From: an uncultured Allobaculum sp.
Lineage (GTDB): Bacteria; Bacillota_I; Bacilli_A; Erysipelotrichales; Erysipelotrichaceae
Reading direction: 5' to 3'
DNA: 28,100 nucleotides
NCBI GenBank assembly: GCA_948467695.1
Contig: CAOKFJ010000001.1
Location: 1 to 28,100 of the forward strand
Position numbers and translations under genes: made by a program. This document shows positions 1 through 9,200 of this stretch, piece by piece (within the stretch, counting starts at the first letter, position 1; the number at the start of each line of letters is the position of its first letter). The notes beneath the pieces were generated by a model. The model made no database searches and was not told where the DNA came from. It was given only the letters and a program-made list of their open reading frames with translations.

Positions 1-4
1 ATAA

Positions 5-952
5 ATGCCGCCATCCAAACCAACCGCATTCAGTGAATACCTGCATGCGCAGAACGCACGCATGCAGTACGACGATGCATGCAAACGGATTCTCGGCAAT
101 CCATGGATTCAAGCCTGGTTTTACTCAGAACTTACCGATGAATTTCGCGGACTTGATCCGGCTCACATCGTTGAAGAGTATCTGAGCAGACCAGATCGAT
201 GCAGAGAACTGAATCCGGAAGACCGAACGATTCCTGATCACCCTGTCATCTATGACAAGAGGTACCAGATCACTGCGCCCGCCGGCAGCGCGACAGATCA
301 GATCATTGTTCATTTCGAATTTCAAAATAACAGCTATCCCAAAGATATAAACAGATGGCGAATGGTATACAATAATTCCAGGTTGATCAGCGGACAGAAA
401 GGGACCGTCTTCCAGAACTCGAACTTCCATCAGATGCTTCGCACGTACTCGATCTGGATTTTCCCGCATCCTCCTGCCAAAGAAGCCAATTCCATCACGT
501 ACTATCCCGCCTACGAAAATCTCATACCGAAAGCGTATCCAGTAATTATAAAGATCTGTCTTGGCGAACCGGACTATCCAACCTATACTGACGTCCTCAA
601 ACTGCTCCATATTCTCGTTTCGCCGGAATACGACGCGAATCAGAAGTGCGGCATGCTCGAAAAGGAATTTAAAATTCCAATGACTGAAGAATTCAAGGAG
701 GAGATCGAAAATATGTGCAATGTAAGCGAATGGATCTATCAAACCGGTGTCGAAAAAGGCATTCAGACAGGGATTCAGACTGGATCCAGAAACACCATGC
801 TCATGTGCATCCGAAGTCTTATGAATGCGCTGAAAATAACCGCCCTGCAGGCAATGAGCATTCTTGCTGTTCCTGCAGATGAACAGCAGCAGTATCTTGA
901 CTTGCTCGCCTCTCCAGAGACAAACCGCATCGCGGATACACAGACGCACTGA
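5..952 (+). CDS. PD-(D/E)XK nuclease family (Rpn/transposase-like) protein
   Basis: A 315-residue protein resembling the Rpn/PD-(D/E)XK 'putative transposase' family, which is abundant and multicopy in gut Bacillota. The N-terminal part has the family layout: a YDDACKRIL-type opening near residue 22, then a short beta-rich core with D98 followed by the E-x-Q signature (E105, Q107, in VHFEFQ) that corresponds to the nuclease E-x-K/Q motif. The C-terminal part carries the tandem GIQTGIQTG stretch near residue 253 that is common in this family, then a helical tail. The ATG lies four bases from the window edge, so its ribosome site cannot be seen. A strong terminator follows at 984, so it appears to end its own transcript. 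Family members are thought to be recombination-promoting nucleases; activity here is inferred only. Confidence 0.75.
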   Translation: MPPSKPTAFSEYLHAQNARMQYDDACKRILGNPWIQAWFYSELTDEFRGLDPAHIVEEYLSRPDRCRELNPEDRTIPDHPVIYDKRYQITAPAGSATDQIIVHFEFQNNSYPKDINRWRMVYNNSRLISGQKGTVFQNSNFHQMLRTYSIWIFPHPPAKEANSITYYPAYENLIPKAYPVIIKICLGEPDYPTYTDVLKLLHILVSPEYDANQKCGMLEKEFKIPMTEEFKEEIENMCNVSEWIYQTGVEKGIQTGIQTGSRNTMLMCIRSLMNALKITALQAMSILAVPADEQQQYLDLLASPETNRIADTQTH

Positions 953-983
953 TCTGCAAAGCCATCTCGTACGAACTAAACAC

Positions 984-1030
984 AACGGATCGGACAAACC
1001 TGCCAAAGGGGTGTCTGATCCGTTTTTTCT
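984..1030 (+). terminator. Intrinsic terminator after the Rpn-like gene
   Basis: An AACGGATC arm at 984-991 pairs with GATCCGTT at 1017-1024. The stem extends inward through GGACA/TGTCT with one wobble, and a run of T follows. It lies 32 bases after the stop codon. Confidence 0.85.
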
Positions 1031-1423
1031 ATTTTGATCCATTTCCGTTCAGTCATTTCCGCATTCGAATACACTGAACGTCATGAATAAGACAGTAAAA
1101 ACTGAAGAGCCGCTGCTGCTGTTTGCTTCGGTTGACCGGTATTCCACACAAAGTACAGGCATGATTCATTTTGGCTTAACCTTCCTTCGATAAAATGGAA
1201 ATGTATCCATGCATGACCAAAACAGCGATCCCTGGAGCTTTGCGGCAGGACAGCAGACACATCGCAAAATGCAGGAGCGCGAAAGAAAAAGCGTTCCCTG
1301 CATTTGGATATGCACCATCAGCATTGGCATTTTAGTATCTTTTCTGTATTGTATGCTTCATATTTCCGGTTTTATTTTCGCGAATGAAATGCGCTGCGCA
1401 TTATGGTTGATAAATCGGAAGAT
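1031..1423. other. Gene-poor spacer before ftsH
   Basis: About 390 bases with no convincing gene. The only ORF of note (1209-1430, plus, 73 codons) encodes a short hydrophobic stretch (residues about 31-57) but has no Shine-Dalgarno sequence, no recognisable family and no clear promoter. I leave it as a weak candidate for a small membrane peptide rather than calling it. A TTGACC at 1132 has no good -10 partner. Confidence 0.4.
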
Positions 1424-1440
1424 TTTGTGAAAATCACAAA
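1424..1440. promoter_or_regulatory. Inverted repeat upstream of the ftsH promoter
   Basis: TTTGTGA at 1424-1430 and TCACAAA at 1434-1440 form a perfect 7-base inverted repeat around AAA. It sits directly upstream of the CIRCE-like element and about 50 bases before the predicted ftsH start of transcription. This is the right size for a dimeric regulator site; the regulator is unknown. Confidence 0.4.
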
Positions 1441-1442
1441 CT

Positions 1443-1469
1443 TTGGCACTCTCGTTGCGATTGTGCCAA
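1443..1469. promoter_or_regulatory. CIRCE-like HrcA operator upstream of ftsH
   Basis: The sequence reads TTGGCACTC-N9-TTGTGCCAA. The known CIRCE consensus is TTAGCACTC-N9-GAGTGCTAA. The left half matches 8 of 9 bases, the right half 6 of 9, and the 9-9-9 spacing is exact. The two changed positions in the core (A to G on the left, T to C on the right) are compensatory, so the TTTGGCAC/GTGCCAAA arms (1442-1449, 1463-1470) stay perfectly complementary. It overlaps the predicted -35 box of ftsH, as expected for HrcA repression. No hrcA gene is in the window. Confidence 0.6.
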
Positions 1470-1483
1470 ACGCAGGTCATAAT
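1455..1483 (+). promoter_or_regulatory. Predicted ftsH promoter
   Basis: A -35 TTGCGA at 1455-1460 and a -10 CATAAT at 1478-1483 (5 of 6 matches to TATAAT) are separated by 17 bases. Transcription would start near 1490 and leave a leader of about 50 bases before the ATG at 1541. Confidence 0.55.
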
Positions 1484-1540
1484 AGGATTCATTAAAAAAA
1501 TATGCACCCTGTTCTCAGACAGCGTGCCACAGGAGGCTGC

Positions 1541-3490
1541 ATGAACACCCCTAACAAGAAAAAGGGCGCGAAGAAACCGCCCGCTAAAAATCTACGTTAT
1601 CTGATCTTAACTTTTCTGATGATCATTCTCTTTGCGGTTATGCTTGCACCGTCATTCATGAACCGCAGTTCCTCAAAGACCGTTTCCTACTCCGACTTTC
1701 TGACGGAAGTGACCGACAAGAAAGTCGATGAAGTGCAAATCAACGGCGACATTGCCAAGTACACGCTCAAAGGCGAGGAAAACAAAGGCAAAGTCTACAC
1801 CACAGCTCTTGTCAACGACCCCAACCTCGTTGACCGCCTGCTCGAAAGCGGCGCGCAGTTCGAAGAAATCCCCGAACAGGAGCCAAACATGTTTATGTCT
1901 GTGCTCATCTCCATGCTGCCGTGGATTCTCATCTGGCTTCTCATGTGGTGGATGTTCCGCTCGTTTAGAAAACGCATGACCAATGCGGCAAGCGGCGGCG
2001 GATTCACCTTCACCAATCCCGATGACAGCAGCAGCGACGATGACGACGCCCCAAGCGGCGGAGGATTCCCGTTTGGCGGATTTGGCGGCATGGGCAACAT
2101 GGGAAAATCCAATGCCAAAGTCTACAAAGGCGAAATGACCCATACCACATTCAAAGATGTCGCCGGTCAGGATGAAGCCAAACAGAACCTGCAGGAAATC
2201 GTCGACTTCCTGAACGAACCGAAAAAATACACCGATATCGGCGCCAAGATGCCTAAAGGCGCACTGCTCGTCGGCCCTCCGGGAACAGGTAAAACGCTGC
2301 TTGCCCGTGCAGTAGCCGGTGAAGCTGGTGTTCCGTTCTATTTCATTGCCGGTTCCGAATTCGTTGAAATGTTTGTTGGACGTGGTGCCGCCCGCGTGCG
2401 CGATCTGTTCAAAGAAGCGCGCAAACATGCGCCCTGCATTATCTTTATCGATGAAATTGATACCATCGGTAAAAAGCGTGACGGTTCCGGATTCAACGGA
2501 AACGATGAACGCGAACAGACGCTCAACCAGCTGCTTGCCGAAATGGATGGTTTTGACGGATCGAAAGGCATCGTTCTTCTTGCCGCGACCAACCGTCCCG
2601 AATCGCTTGACCCCGCTCTGACTCGACCGGGACGTTTCGACCGCCGCATTCCGGTTGAACTGCCCGACCTTGAAGGCCGTCAGGAAATCCTGATGCTTCA
2701 TGCCAAAAACGTAAAAACAGCGCCGAACATCGACTACAACATGATCGCCCGCGCTTCTGCGGGCACTTCCGGTGCCGACCTGGCCAACATCGTCAATGAA
2801 GGCGCGCTTCTTGCCGTACGCGATGGACGCAAACAGGTTGCGCAGCGCGACCTTGAAGAAGCGATCGAAGTTGTCATCGCCGGCGAACAGAAGAAAAACA
2901 AAGTCATTTCGCCGCGCGAGCGCATGGTGGTTGCCTACCACGAAATCGGACACGCTCTTGTTTCCGCATACTGCTCGGAAGCCGCCCCGGTTCACAAAAT
3001 CACCATCATCCCGCGTACAAAAGGCGCACTTGGATATACCATGCAGGTCGATGAACAGGAAAACAACCTGCTCACCAAAGACGAACTGTATTCCCGTATC
3101 GTAACCTACTGCGGCGGACGTGCTGCCGAAGATCTGATCTTCCACTCCATCACTTCCGGCGCCAGCAACGATATCGAAATGGCGACCAAAACAGCGCGTA
3201 TGATGATCACCCGTCTGGGTATGTCGGATTCGTTCGGCATGACCGCCCTTGAAACAGTGAACAACCAGTACCTTGGCGGCGACACCTCTCTGGCATGCTC
3301 GCCGGAGACATCGAGCGCTATCGACCGTGAGGTTATCGCTCTGATCGACAAAGCCTACAAAGAAGCGTATGGCATCCTGTCCGATCACATCATGAAACTT
3401 CATGAACTCGCAAAATACCTGTACGAAAAAGAAACCATCACTGGTGAAGAGTTCTCTGAAATCCTTCATCAGGGCGAAGAACAGGAATAG
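1541..3490 (+). CDS. ftsH: ATP-dependent zinc metalloprotease FtsH
   Basis: Membrane-anchored AAA+ protease that extracts and degrades membrane and unstable cytoplasmic proteins; known to assemble as a hexamer. I chose the ATG at 1541 (649 residues) because AGGAGG lies at 1531-1536; an in-frame ATG at 1502 has no ribosome site. Membrane helices lie near residues 22-40 and 120-140, flanking the extracytoplasmic domain. A Gly/Ser/Asp-rich linker (about 155-195) leads to the AAA domain: Walker A GPPGTGKT (245-252), Walker B IIFIDEID (300-307), and the second region of homology ATNRPESLDPALTRPGRFDRR. The zinc site is HEIGH (467-471), with D544 in SNDIE as the likely third ligand. The pore motif reads FVGRG, with R281 where FtsH usually has a hydrophobic residue. 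Length and motifs indicate a complete, active enzyme. The upstream CIRCE-like element suggests heat-shock control by HrcA. Confidence 0.97.
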   Translation: MNTPNKKKGAKKPPAKNLRYLILTFLMIILFAVMLAPSFMNRSSSKTVSYSDFLTEVTDKKVDEVQINGDIAKYTLKGEENKGKVYTTALVNDPNLVDRLLESGAQFEEIPEQEPNMFMSVLISMLPWILIWLLMWWMFRSFRKRMTNAASGGGFTFTNPDDSSSDDDDAPSGGGFPFGGFGGMGNMGKSNAKVYKGEMTHTTFKDVAGQDEAKQNLQEIVDFLNEPKKYTDIGAKMPKGALLVGPPGTGKTLLARAVAGEAGVPFYFIAGSEFVEMFVGRGAARVRDLFKEARKHAPCIIFIDEIDTIGKKRDGSGFNGNDEREQTLNQLLAEMDGFDGSKGIVLLAATNRPESLDPALTRPGRFDRRIPVELPDLEGRQEILMLHAKNVKTAPNIDYNMIARASAGTSGADLANIVNEGALLAVRDGRKQVAQRDLEEAIEVVIAGEQKKNKVISPRERMVVAYHEIGHALVSAYCSEAAPVHKITIIPRTKGALGYTMQVDEQENNLLTKDELYSRIVTYCGGRAAEDLIFHSITSGASNDIEMATKTARMMITRLGMSDSFGMTALETVNNQYLGGDTSLACSPETSSAIDREVIALIDKAYKEAYGILSDHIMKLHELAKYLYEKETITGEEFSEILHQGEEQE

Positions 3491-3535
3491 CTGCGTCGAA
3501 ATCGACCGATAAAAACAAACATCTGATACACATGC

Positions 3536-3572
3536 AAAGAGGACAGTTCCCGCACGGGCTGTTCTCTTTTTT
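3536..3572 (+). terminator. Intrinsic terminator after ftsH
   Basis: AAAGAGGACAG at 3536-3546 pairs with CTGTTCTCTTT (one G-U) across a 12-base loop and runs into a T tract. It lies 46 bases after the ftsH stop. Confidence 0.85.
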
Positions 3573-3823
3573 ACGTCAAATAGTCTTTCTTCAAAAGTTC
3601 TTGAATCTTCATCGTGAAATACAGAGAATGTTTTTATCAGCGATCTTCGTTCATCCTGATCCTGCGTCTGAGCTGACAATAGGATATTCCTATAACGAAC
3701 GCTGTCTTTATCGCGCATTGTAAAATAATATTTTGCTTGCTCGCTTATTTTTGTCACAATCACGTTAGAGACTTCCGCATTTTCTTCCTGCAGAAGCTGC
3801 CACTATTTAGAAAAGGAGACACT

Positions 3824-4714
3824 ATGTCCAAAGCATCCCCTCGCCCCGCTAAATCGGCTCCGAAGAAAAAAACAGCCAAACCGGCTGCCTCCCCTACTGA
3901 AAAAAAACGCGCGCCTCGTCCAAAACGCGCTGCGCTGATGAAAAAGAGACGCCGCCGCGCCCGCATCCTTGCTGCAAGCGGCATGACCATGATCATTGCC
4001 GCAACCGGACTGATGGGCTATGCCTGGTGGATCGACAGCAGTCAGCCCGGTCCTCTTGAGCCGCTGACTGAAAGCCTTGACTCCATTCCCCATTTACTGC
4101 AATGGGACCAGCGCTGGGGATATGTTCCCTACGGCACCGGCGATGGTAAGCAGCTGTGCATGTACTACACGGGCTGCGCGCCTACCTGTATGTCCATGAT
4201 CGCTTCCTATCTCAAACAGGATCCAGCGCTTACTCCGGTCGTGATGAGCGAGCTTTCAATTATGAATGATGATTATGAGAATGACCAAGGTACGAAAAAC
4301 ACATTCTTTGGTAATGTCTGCAACACCTATAATCTAGGTTATGAAGAACTAGGACAGGACGAGTCCGCCTTGCGCGCCGCTCTTGAACAAGGCAATCCTG
4401 TAATCATTAATGTAGGGGAAGGCGATTTTACTAAGAAAGACCATTTTATCGTAGCCGCCGGTATGGAAAACGATCAAATTCGAATTCTTGATCCCGGCGC
4501 GTACAGCACCTCGCATTTATGGAGTTTCGAAGATATTCTCAGGCAGACAAAAACTATGTGGTCTTTCTGGAATCCAAACGGCAATCCGCAAAATGAAGCG
4601 AATGATTTTTCAGCACCTGCTTCGCCGCAAAACGAGGATTCTTCCGACTATGGCTCTCCTGTCGATGAACCAGTTCCGTTCGATCCCGATCAGCCCTCTG
4701 TTCAGGGTGCGTAA
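3824..4714 (+). CDS. Membrane-anchored C39-like cysteine peptidase (first paralogue)
   Basis: A 296-residue protein. I chose the ATG at 3824 because AAAGGAG lies at 3812-3818. The N-terminus (residues 1-50) is strongly basic and Pro/Ala/Lys-rich, followed by one membrane helix (about 53-70), which puts the rest outside the cell. The extracytoplasmic part fits the C39-like peptidase family (peptidase_C39_2): a QWDQRWG motif (Q93, possible oxyanion residue), catalytic Cys118 in GCAPT, His207 in DHFIV and Asp223 in ILDPG. The C-terminal 45 residues form an acidic Pro/Ser-rich tail. The next gene downstream is a paralogue with the same architecture. Substrate unknown; such enzymes are thought to cleave peptides or cell-wall-associated proteins. 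There is no ABC transporter domain, so this is not a bacteriocin exporter. Confidence 0.85.
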   Translation: MSKASPRPAKSAPKKKTAKPAASPTEKKRAPRPKRAALMKKRRRRARILAASGMTMIIAATGLMGYAWWIDSSQPGPLEPLTESLDSIPHLLQWDQRWGYVPYGTGDGKQLCMYYTGCAPTCMSMIASYLKQDPALTPVVMSELSIMNDDYENDQGTKNTFFGNVCNTYNLGYEELGQDESALRAALEQGNPVIINVGEGDFTKKDHFIVAAGMENDQIRILDPGAYSTSHLWSFEDILRQTKTMWSFWNPNGNPQNEANDFSAPASPQNEDSSDYGSPVDEPVPFDPDQPSVQGA

Positions 4715-4763
4715 TCCGTCAATCAGGGAACGGCTTAAATCTGCATTTTCGCTCTCTCTTTCA

Positions 4764-4775
4764 TCCAATATTGGA
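4764..4775. promoter_or_regulatory. Palindrome with adjacent -10-like element before the second C39-like gene
   Basis: TCCAATATTGGA is a perfect 12-base palindrome. TATATAAAAT follows at 4781-4790 and contains a good -10 match. This suggests the second C39-like gene has its own promoter, possibly controlled at the palindrome. No convincing -35 box is seen. Confidence 0.35.
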
Positions 4776-4847
4776 AAAAATATATAAAATGGATCGGGAC
4801 GGCTTACTGCCTGTACCAGAACCTTATGCAAAACACAGGAGATTTAG

Positions 4848-6083
4848 ATGAACCTGAACGATCCGAAACGGAAACCTTCTCCAAAAGGGAATCCGCCTCG
4901 TATAAACATCAAAAAACTGCCCAAGTTTAAAACAATCAAGCTTAAAAAAATCAAGTTTAAAAAGCTGAAACTGAAGAAGATCAGATTAAAGAAGATCCGA
5001 TTCAGCAGCCCCATCATCAAAAAGCCGGCAGTTCAAAAGCCCGCCGATTTCGCACCGGAAACGAATTCATCCATGCGCAGAACGGGGTCGCAGACATCGA
5101 AAACCACTGCCGCAAAACGAAGAAAAAGGCGTTATCGCTACGATCGAATTGCACTGCTTGTCCTTGGCGCCGCCCTGATCATCAGTCTGCTTGGCTGGGG
5201 CGCATGCGCAGGTGGAAAAGCGCTTGTCCGGCATTTCCAGAAACAGGAACCAGCGATTTCCTGGAAACTGACCAGAGATGAGAAAAAATCGCTTGAAACG
5301 ATCACCTGCCCAGAGAACGTTCTTCCGCAGACATTCGATGCCATTCGCTCTTCAGCGCTAGATGAAGAAAGCGAATGGAACAAACAGGATGCATGGTTTC
5401 TGGCGCATATCTCTGAATTCGATGAAGATCTTCTTTCGTTCTACCTCAACGATCGGGACCGCGCAGATTTCGTTCATGAATGGCCCAATCGTCAGGCGTA
5501 TCAACAGCCGGCAGCGACCATCGGCGTCGCGCTCGATGAATTTCCCGGTCTGCTGCAATGGGATCTTGCGTGGGGATACCAGCCATATGGCGAATCCCTG
5601 ATCTACATCGCCGGCTGCGCACCGACCTGCATGTCCATGATCGCCTCATGGCTCAGACAGGATGAGACGATTACGCCTCGCGTCATGAGCGATCTCGCAA
5701 TTGAATACGGAGATTTCTATCCTGGTCAGGGAACCGGCATTGAATTCTTCGATCACGCCGCCGAGCGGTATGGTCTGATCGTTGAATCTTCCGGAACCGA
5801 TCCCCAATGGCTTCGTCAGATTCTCGCTGAAGGAAAACCGGTGATCTTCCATATGCTTCCCGGCACCTTCACCACCATTGGTCATTACATCATCGGCTAT
5901 GGTCTGGATGAAGAGGGAAAAGTGCTGATTAAGGATCCAAACTCCATCGCCCGCACAAATCAGACATGGGCGCTTGAAGACATTCTCGCTGAATGCGGCG
6001 GAAGCTGGACTTTCTCTTATCCAGAACAGTCTGTTCAGACTTCATCAGAAAGCAACACCATGCAGTCCGAATCAAATTCCTGA
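4848..6083 (+). CDS. Membrane-anchored C39-like cysteine peptidase (second paralogue)
   Basis: A 411-residue paralogue of the preceding gene. The ATG at 4848 follows AGGAG at 4837-4841. Residues 21-45 form a run of five-residue units, [F/L]-K-[K/T]-[I/L]-[K/R], giving an extremely basic cytoplasmic tail. One membrane helix follows at about residues 99-120. An extra domain of about 100 residues (about 125-225) precedes the peptidase core and is absent from the first paralogue. The catalytic set is complete: the QWDLAWG motif, Cys257 in GCAPT, His346 in GHYII and Asp363 in IKDPN. The C-terminus is a short Ser/Thr/Gln-rich tail. Extracytoplasmic location and cysteine protease chemistry follow from the family; the substrate is unknown. 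The duplicated pair may act on different substrates. Confidence 0.85.
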   Translation: MNLNDPKRKPSPKGNPPRINIKKLPKFKTIKLKKIKFKKLKLKKIRLKKIRFSSPIIKKPAVQKPADFAPETNSSMRRTGSQTSKTTAAKRRKRRYRYDRIALLVLGAALIISLLGWGACAGGKALVRHFQKQEPAISWKLTRDEKKSLETITCPENVLPQTFDAIRSSALDEESEWNKQDAWFLAHISEFDEDLLSFYLNDRDRADFVHEWPNRQAYQQPAATIGVALDEFPGLLQWDLAWGYQPYGESLIYIAGCAPTCMSMIASWLRQDETITPRVMSDLAIEYGDFYPGQGTGIEFFDHAAERYGLIVESSGTDPQWLRQILAEGKPVIFHMLPGTFTTIGHYIIGYGLDEEGKVLIKDPNSIARTNQTWALEDILAECGGSWTFSYPEQSVQTSSESNTMQSESNS

Positions 6084-6118
6084 GTTCAACTCTTTTACTG
6101 TTTTCATTCACATCAAAA

Positions 6119-6156
6119 CCCGCCGGCGCTTCCAAACGCCGGCGGGCTTGTTTTTT
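6119..6156 (+). terminator. GC-rich terminator between convergent genes
   Basis: CCCGCCGGCG at 6119-6128 pairs perfectly with CGCCGGCGGG at 6137-6146 over an 8-base loop, followed by CTTGTTTTTT. On the minus strand the same stem is followed by TTTTGATG, so it may also stop the converging adhesin transcript. Confidence 0.9.
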
Positions 6157-6222
6157 AGAACAGACAGTCCGCTTCAAATCATCTTCAAATGCAGCCAAGT
6201 CTCTATAAGCATTGTCCATGCA

Positions 6223-9200
6223 TCACAATCGATGTCGTCTGCGCGCTTCAGTCACCGCAAGAACGCCGCCGCAAATCAGACAGATCAAACCTGTCGCGAC
6301 AAATCCTCCGGTTCCTCTTCCGCCTGTTTCAGGGGGAACAAATCCGGGCGCATTGACGATCGGAATGGAAAATTCACTCTGATCAGGATCAGCCGCTGTA
6401 TCGACCTCGTTTCCTTCGGGGTATCGAACTTCGAACGTATGTGTCTGTGTTTTATACGTTTCGCGATCCATGATCGGAAGCAGCGTTTGCGTATTCAGTT
6501 CGTATACATAATACTTTCCTTCGCGAACCAGATCGGTTATCGCAAGAACCGCTGTTTCTTCTGTTTCGTCTTCTTCAACCGTGATGCTGCCCGTTTTCAC
6601 AAACTCCATGCCTTCCTGATAAGGCGCTTTGTACACACCAAACATATAGATTCCCGGTACGACGGGATTTCCTGTCCCGAAACTCTTTTCAATGGATAGA
6701 GAGCATCGGGGCTTTCGGTTGAAGACATGCATTTCAATTTTCTGCCCATGCTGCGCTCTCCATATATTTTCCGAGGGAAGATTTTGGGGAGGAATGTAAC
6801 CCTCCTCGTCCCGCTTATCAAAGTACGCATACTGCACACTCGGCTCGAATACATATCCTTGGGGCGCTTTGATTTCCGTGATTCGGTACAAAGTATTGAA
6901 TTTCAGGTTCTGGTCGATGCGAAACATGCCGTCCGCGCCGGTTGTGAATACGCCCAGATCCGTAATGACCTCATGATCATCGATTCGAATCTCCTCCACT
7001 TGAAACTCTGCTCCCGGAAGTTTGAGCATCGCGTCATCCTGGTCGATTTTACTGAGAACGAGGTTTTCAGATGTTGTGGAAATCGAATCGCCGCTTGCTG
7101 CATAGGTGAAGCTTTCAACAACTTCGCGAACAGGGGCATCATGCCCGATGCCAATCCACGAAGCGCGGTTGGTCACTGAAACCGTCTGTCCGGGAAGAGC
7201 GTTGATCGTCGCAAAATACGTCACATGGATTTTCTTCTCATCGGGCAGACCGGAAATCTGAAGGGTACGCATGTTTTCTTCATCGCTGTAGGAAATCTTA
7301 TACCCCTCAAGAGGACTGCCGTTTCCATCGACGACTCTGATGTCGTCCGGACTGATGCGCATGACATTTTTATCGTAGGTATCGATGAGTGTGATTGTTT
7401 CAACATTGGGAATCAGATCGATCCCGTTTTGGTTGAGAATGATTTCGAACTTCATTTTCTGCGGTCCGTGCTTCTTCTTTTCCGCATCGCTCATCTCTGC
7501 TTTTCCCTTGTACAGAGCGCCTTTGATTTCCATCGGCAGCGTGTCCTGGGAATACGAGATCTGCGCATCGCCGTTGTACACTTTGACCGTATTGAGCAGA
7601 TTCTGCTTATTCTCCTCCAGTTGTTCGATCAGCGTATTCCAGTCGGTTGTGCATCTGGTGATGATATGCAGAGTGACTTTTTCACGCAGCTGAATGCCGG
7701 ACACTTCGATGCGCACTTTCTGATGTCCATCGACCTCGGTGACTTTCACGTTCTCGATAATCGGTGAGGCAAGGGGATAAGAAACCGTATCATCCGCATC
7801 CTGAGTCAGAAAACATCCGGTGTATTCCTGCGAAGCATCCAGTTCGTCCACATACACAAAAGTGCCTTGGTTGGGATACTGATCTCTCGAGTCGGTGGAA
7901 TACGGATTGGTGCTGATGCGCCAGTCCACATAGGCATAATTCTTTTTCATTTCAAGATTCTGTCTACGAATTTCTTCATCCAGAATCGGTTTCATCACTT
8001 CACGATTTGTATAGGGACGCAAATCTACAGTGCCAATCGGATTTGGAGCCGGATCCTCCTGTTTGGAGTCCATGATTCTTACGCCATCATCGTTCCAGGT
8101 GAATGTCTCGCCCCAGTTTTTACGCACGACACAATAGTTGCGAATCGGAATTCTCGCATCGCTCTGTCCCTCGAGCGACTGAGTGCCCATACGAAAAGCG
8201 GAGGTGTTGTTGAAGGTAAAGCTGAACTTATTGCGGTCATAATGCCATTTCACATTGCCTGCGACATTGATGGCCGAGCGCAGAGCAATGTACAGATGCT
8301 CGTCTTCGCCAAGGATCTGGTGCTCTTCAAATTCCAGATCAAGCACCGTATTGTTCGTGCCGGAAAGCAAAATCGAATAGTTAGAAGGATCGATTTTTCC
8401 TGTTTCAAGCCGGCTGAACACTTTGTCGTAGATTTGAGGATCGCGTCTTGTCGGATCGTTTGCCTGAAGCCGATCAAAACCGGCAAAAGGTGCCTGCGAA
8501 AAATCTTCCGTGGATTTGTATACCCCGATCACTGCGTCATCCTTGAAGGATGTACCATAGTTTGCCGCTTGTCTTCCCAGATCGTCATGAACAACTGTGC
8601 CGGAAGGAATCAGGCTTCCATCCATCCGGATCAGCCATACAAGACTTCCATAGGGATAGCCGTCGCGCGGCAGGTCGGGATCGCGTACGCAAAGTCCCAC
8701 TTTATCCATTTCCAGATGCATGTCCGAAGCTGTGAAACTTGTCACCTTCTTCGTCACTTCGAAAGGCAGAACGCCATTGCCGATACCGATATTGGCTCCG
8801 GTGATCGTATTGCTTAACACCGAAGCAACCGGAACGGCTGTCATCGGTTTGACATAATATTTCAGTTCAAAAGAGAGATGCACATTTTCTGCAAGCGCCT
8901 CGTTTGCCTGACGTATAGCCGGATAATCTGCAGGAATAAATTCAAACTGATCTTCGCCTTCAGGAAGCTGAATAAACACCGTATCCGCAGGCTGATCATT
9001 TTGCATACGCGCACCGGCATAGAGATCCACCTGCACAAATCCGGTATAGCCATAGTCCGTCTGCTTCTCATCGTTCAAAGACAAGGTGTCTGTAAACCGG
9101 GCATGAAATACATCGCCCGTATTCTCTTCATTGATCGCAATGCGGTATCCAAAAGATAAGGGCGGAAGCACAAACGAATCGATATTCAGCAGTGTTCCAT

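Noticed and set aside
763..786. Short tandem repeat in the Rpn-like gene
   Set aside because: The repeated GIQT codons are a common feature of this family's C-terminus, not a separate repeat element.
1209..1430. 73-codon ORF in the spacer before ftsH
   Set aside because: It contains a hydrophobic stretch, but no ribosome site, promoter or family supports it.
1471..1495. CtsR-type operator at ftsH
   Set aside because: GGTCAT near 1476 recalls the GGTCAAA heptad, but the tandem direct repeat needed for CtsR is absent.
1673..3763. Minus-strand ORF of 696 codons opposite ftsH
   Set aside because: It lies wholly antisense to a certain ftsH, has Phe/Gly/Arg/His-rich composition typical of a mirror frame, and shows no domain.
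3824..6083. Bacteriocin processing locus because of C39 domains
   Set aside because: There are no ABC transporter domains, double-glycine leader peptides or immunity genes; the proteins have single membrane anchors.
7867..8817. Plus-strand ORF of 316 codons inside the adhesin gene
   Set aside because: It is antisense to the adhesin, whose sorting signal and SpaA domain fix the true strand.
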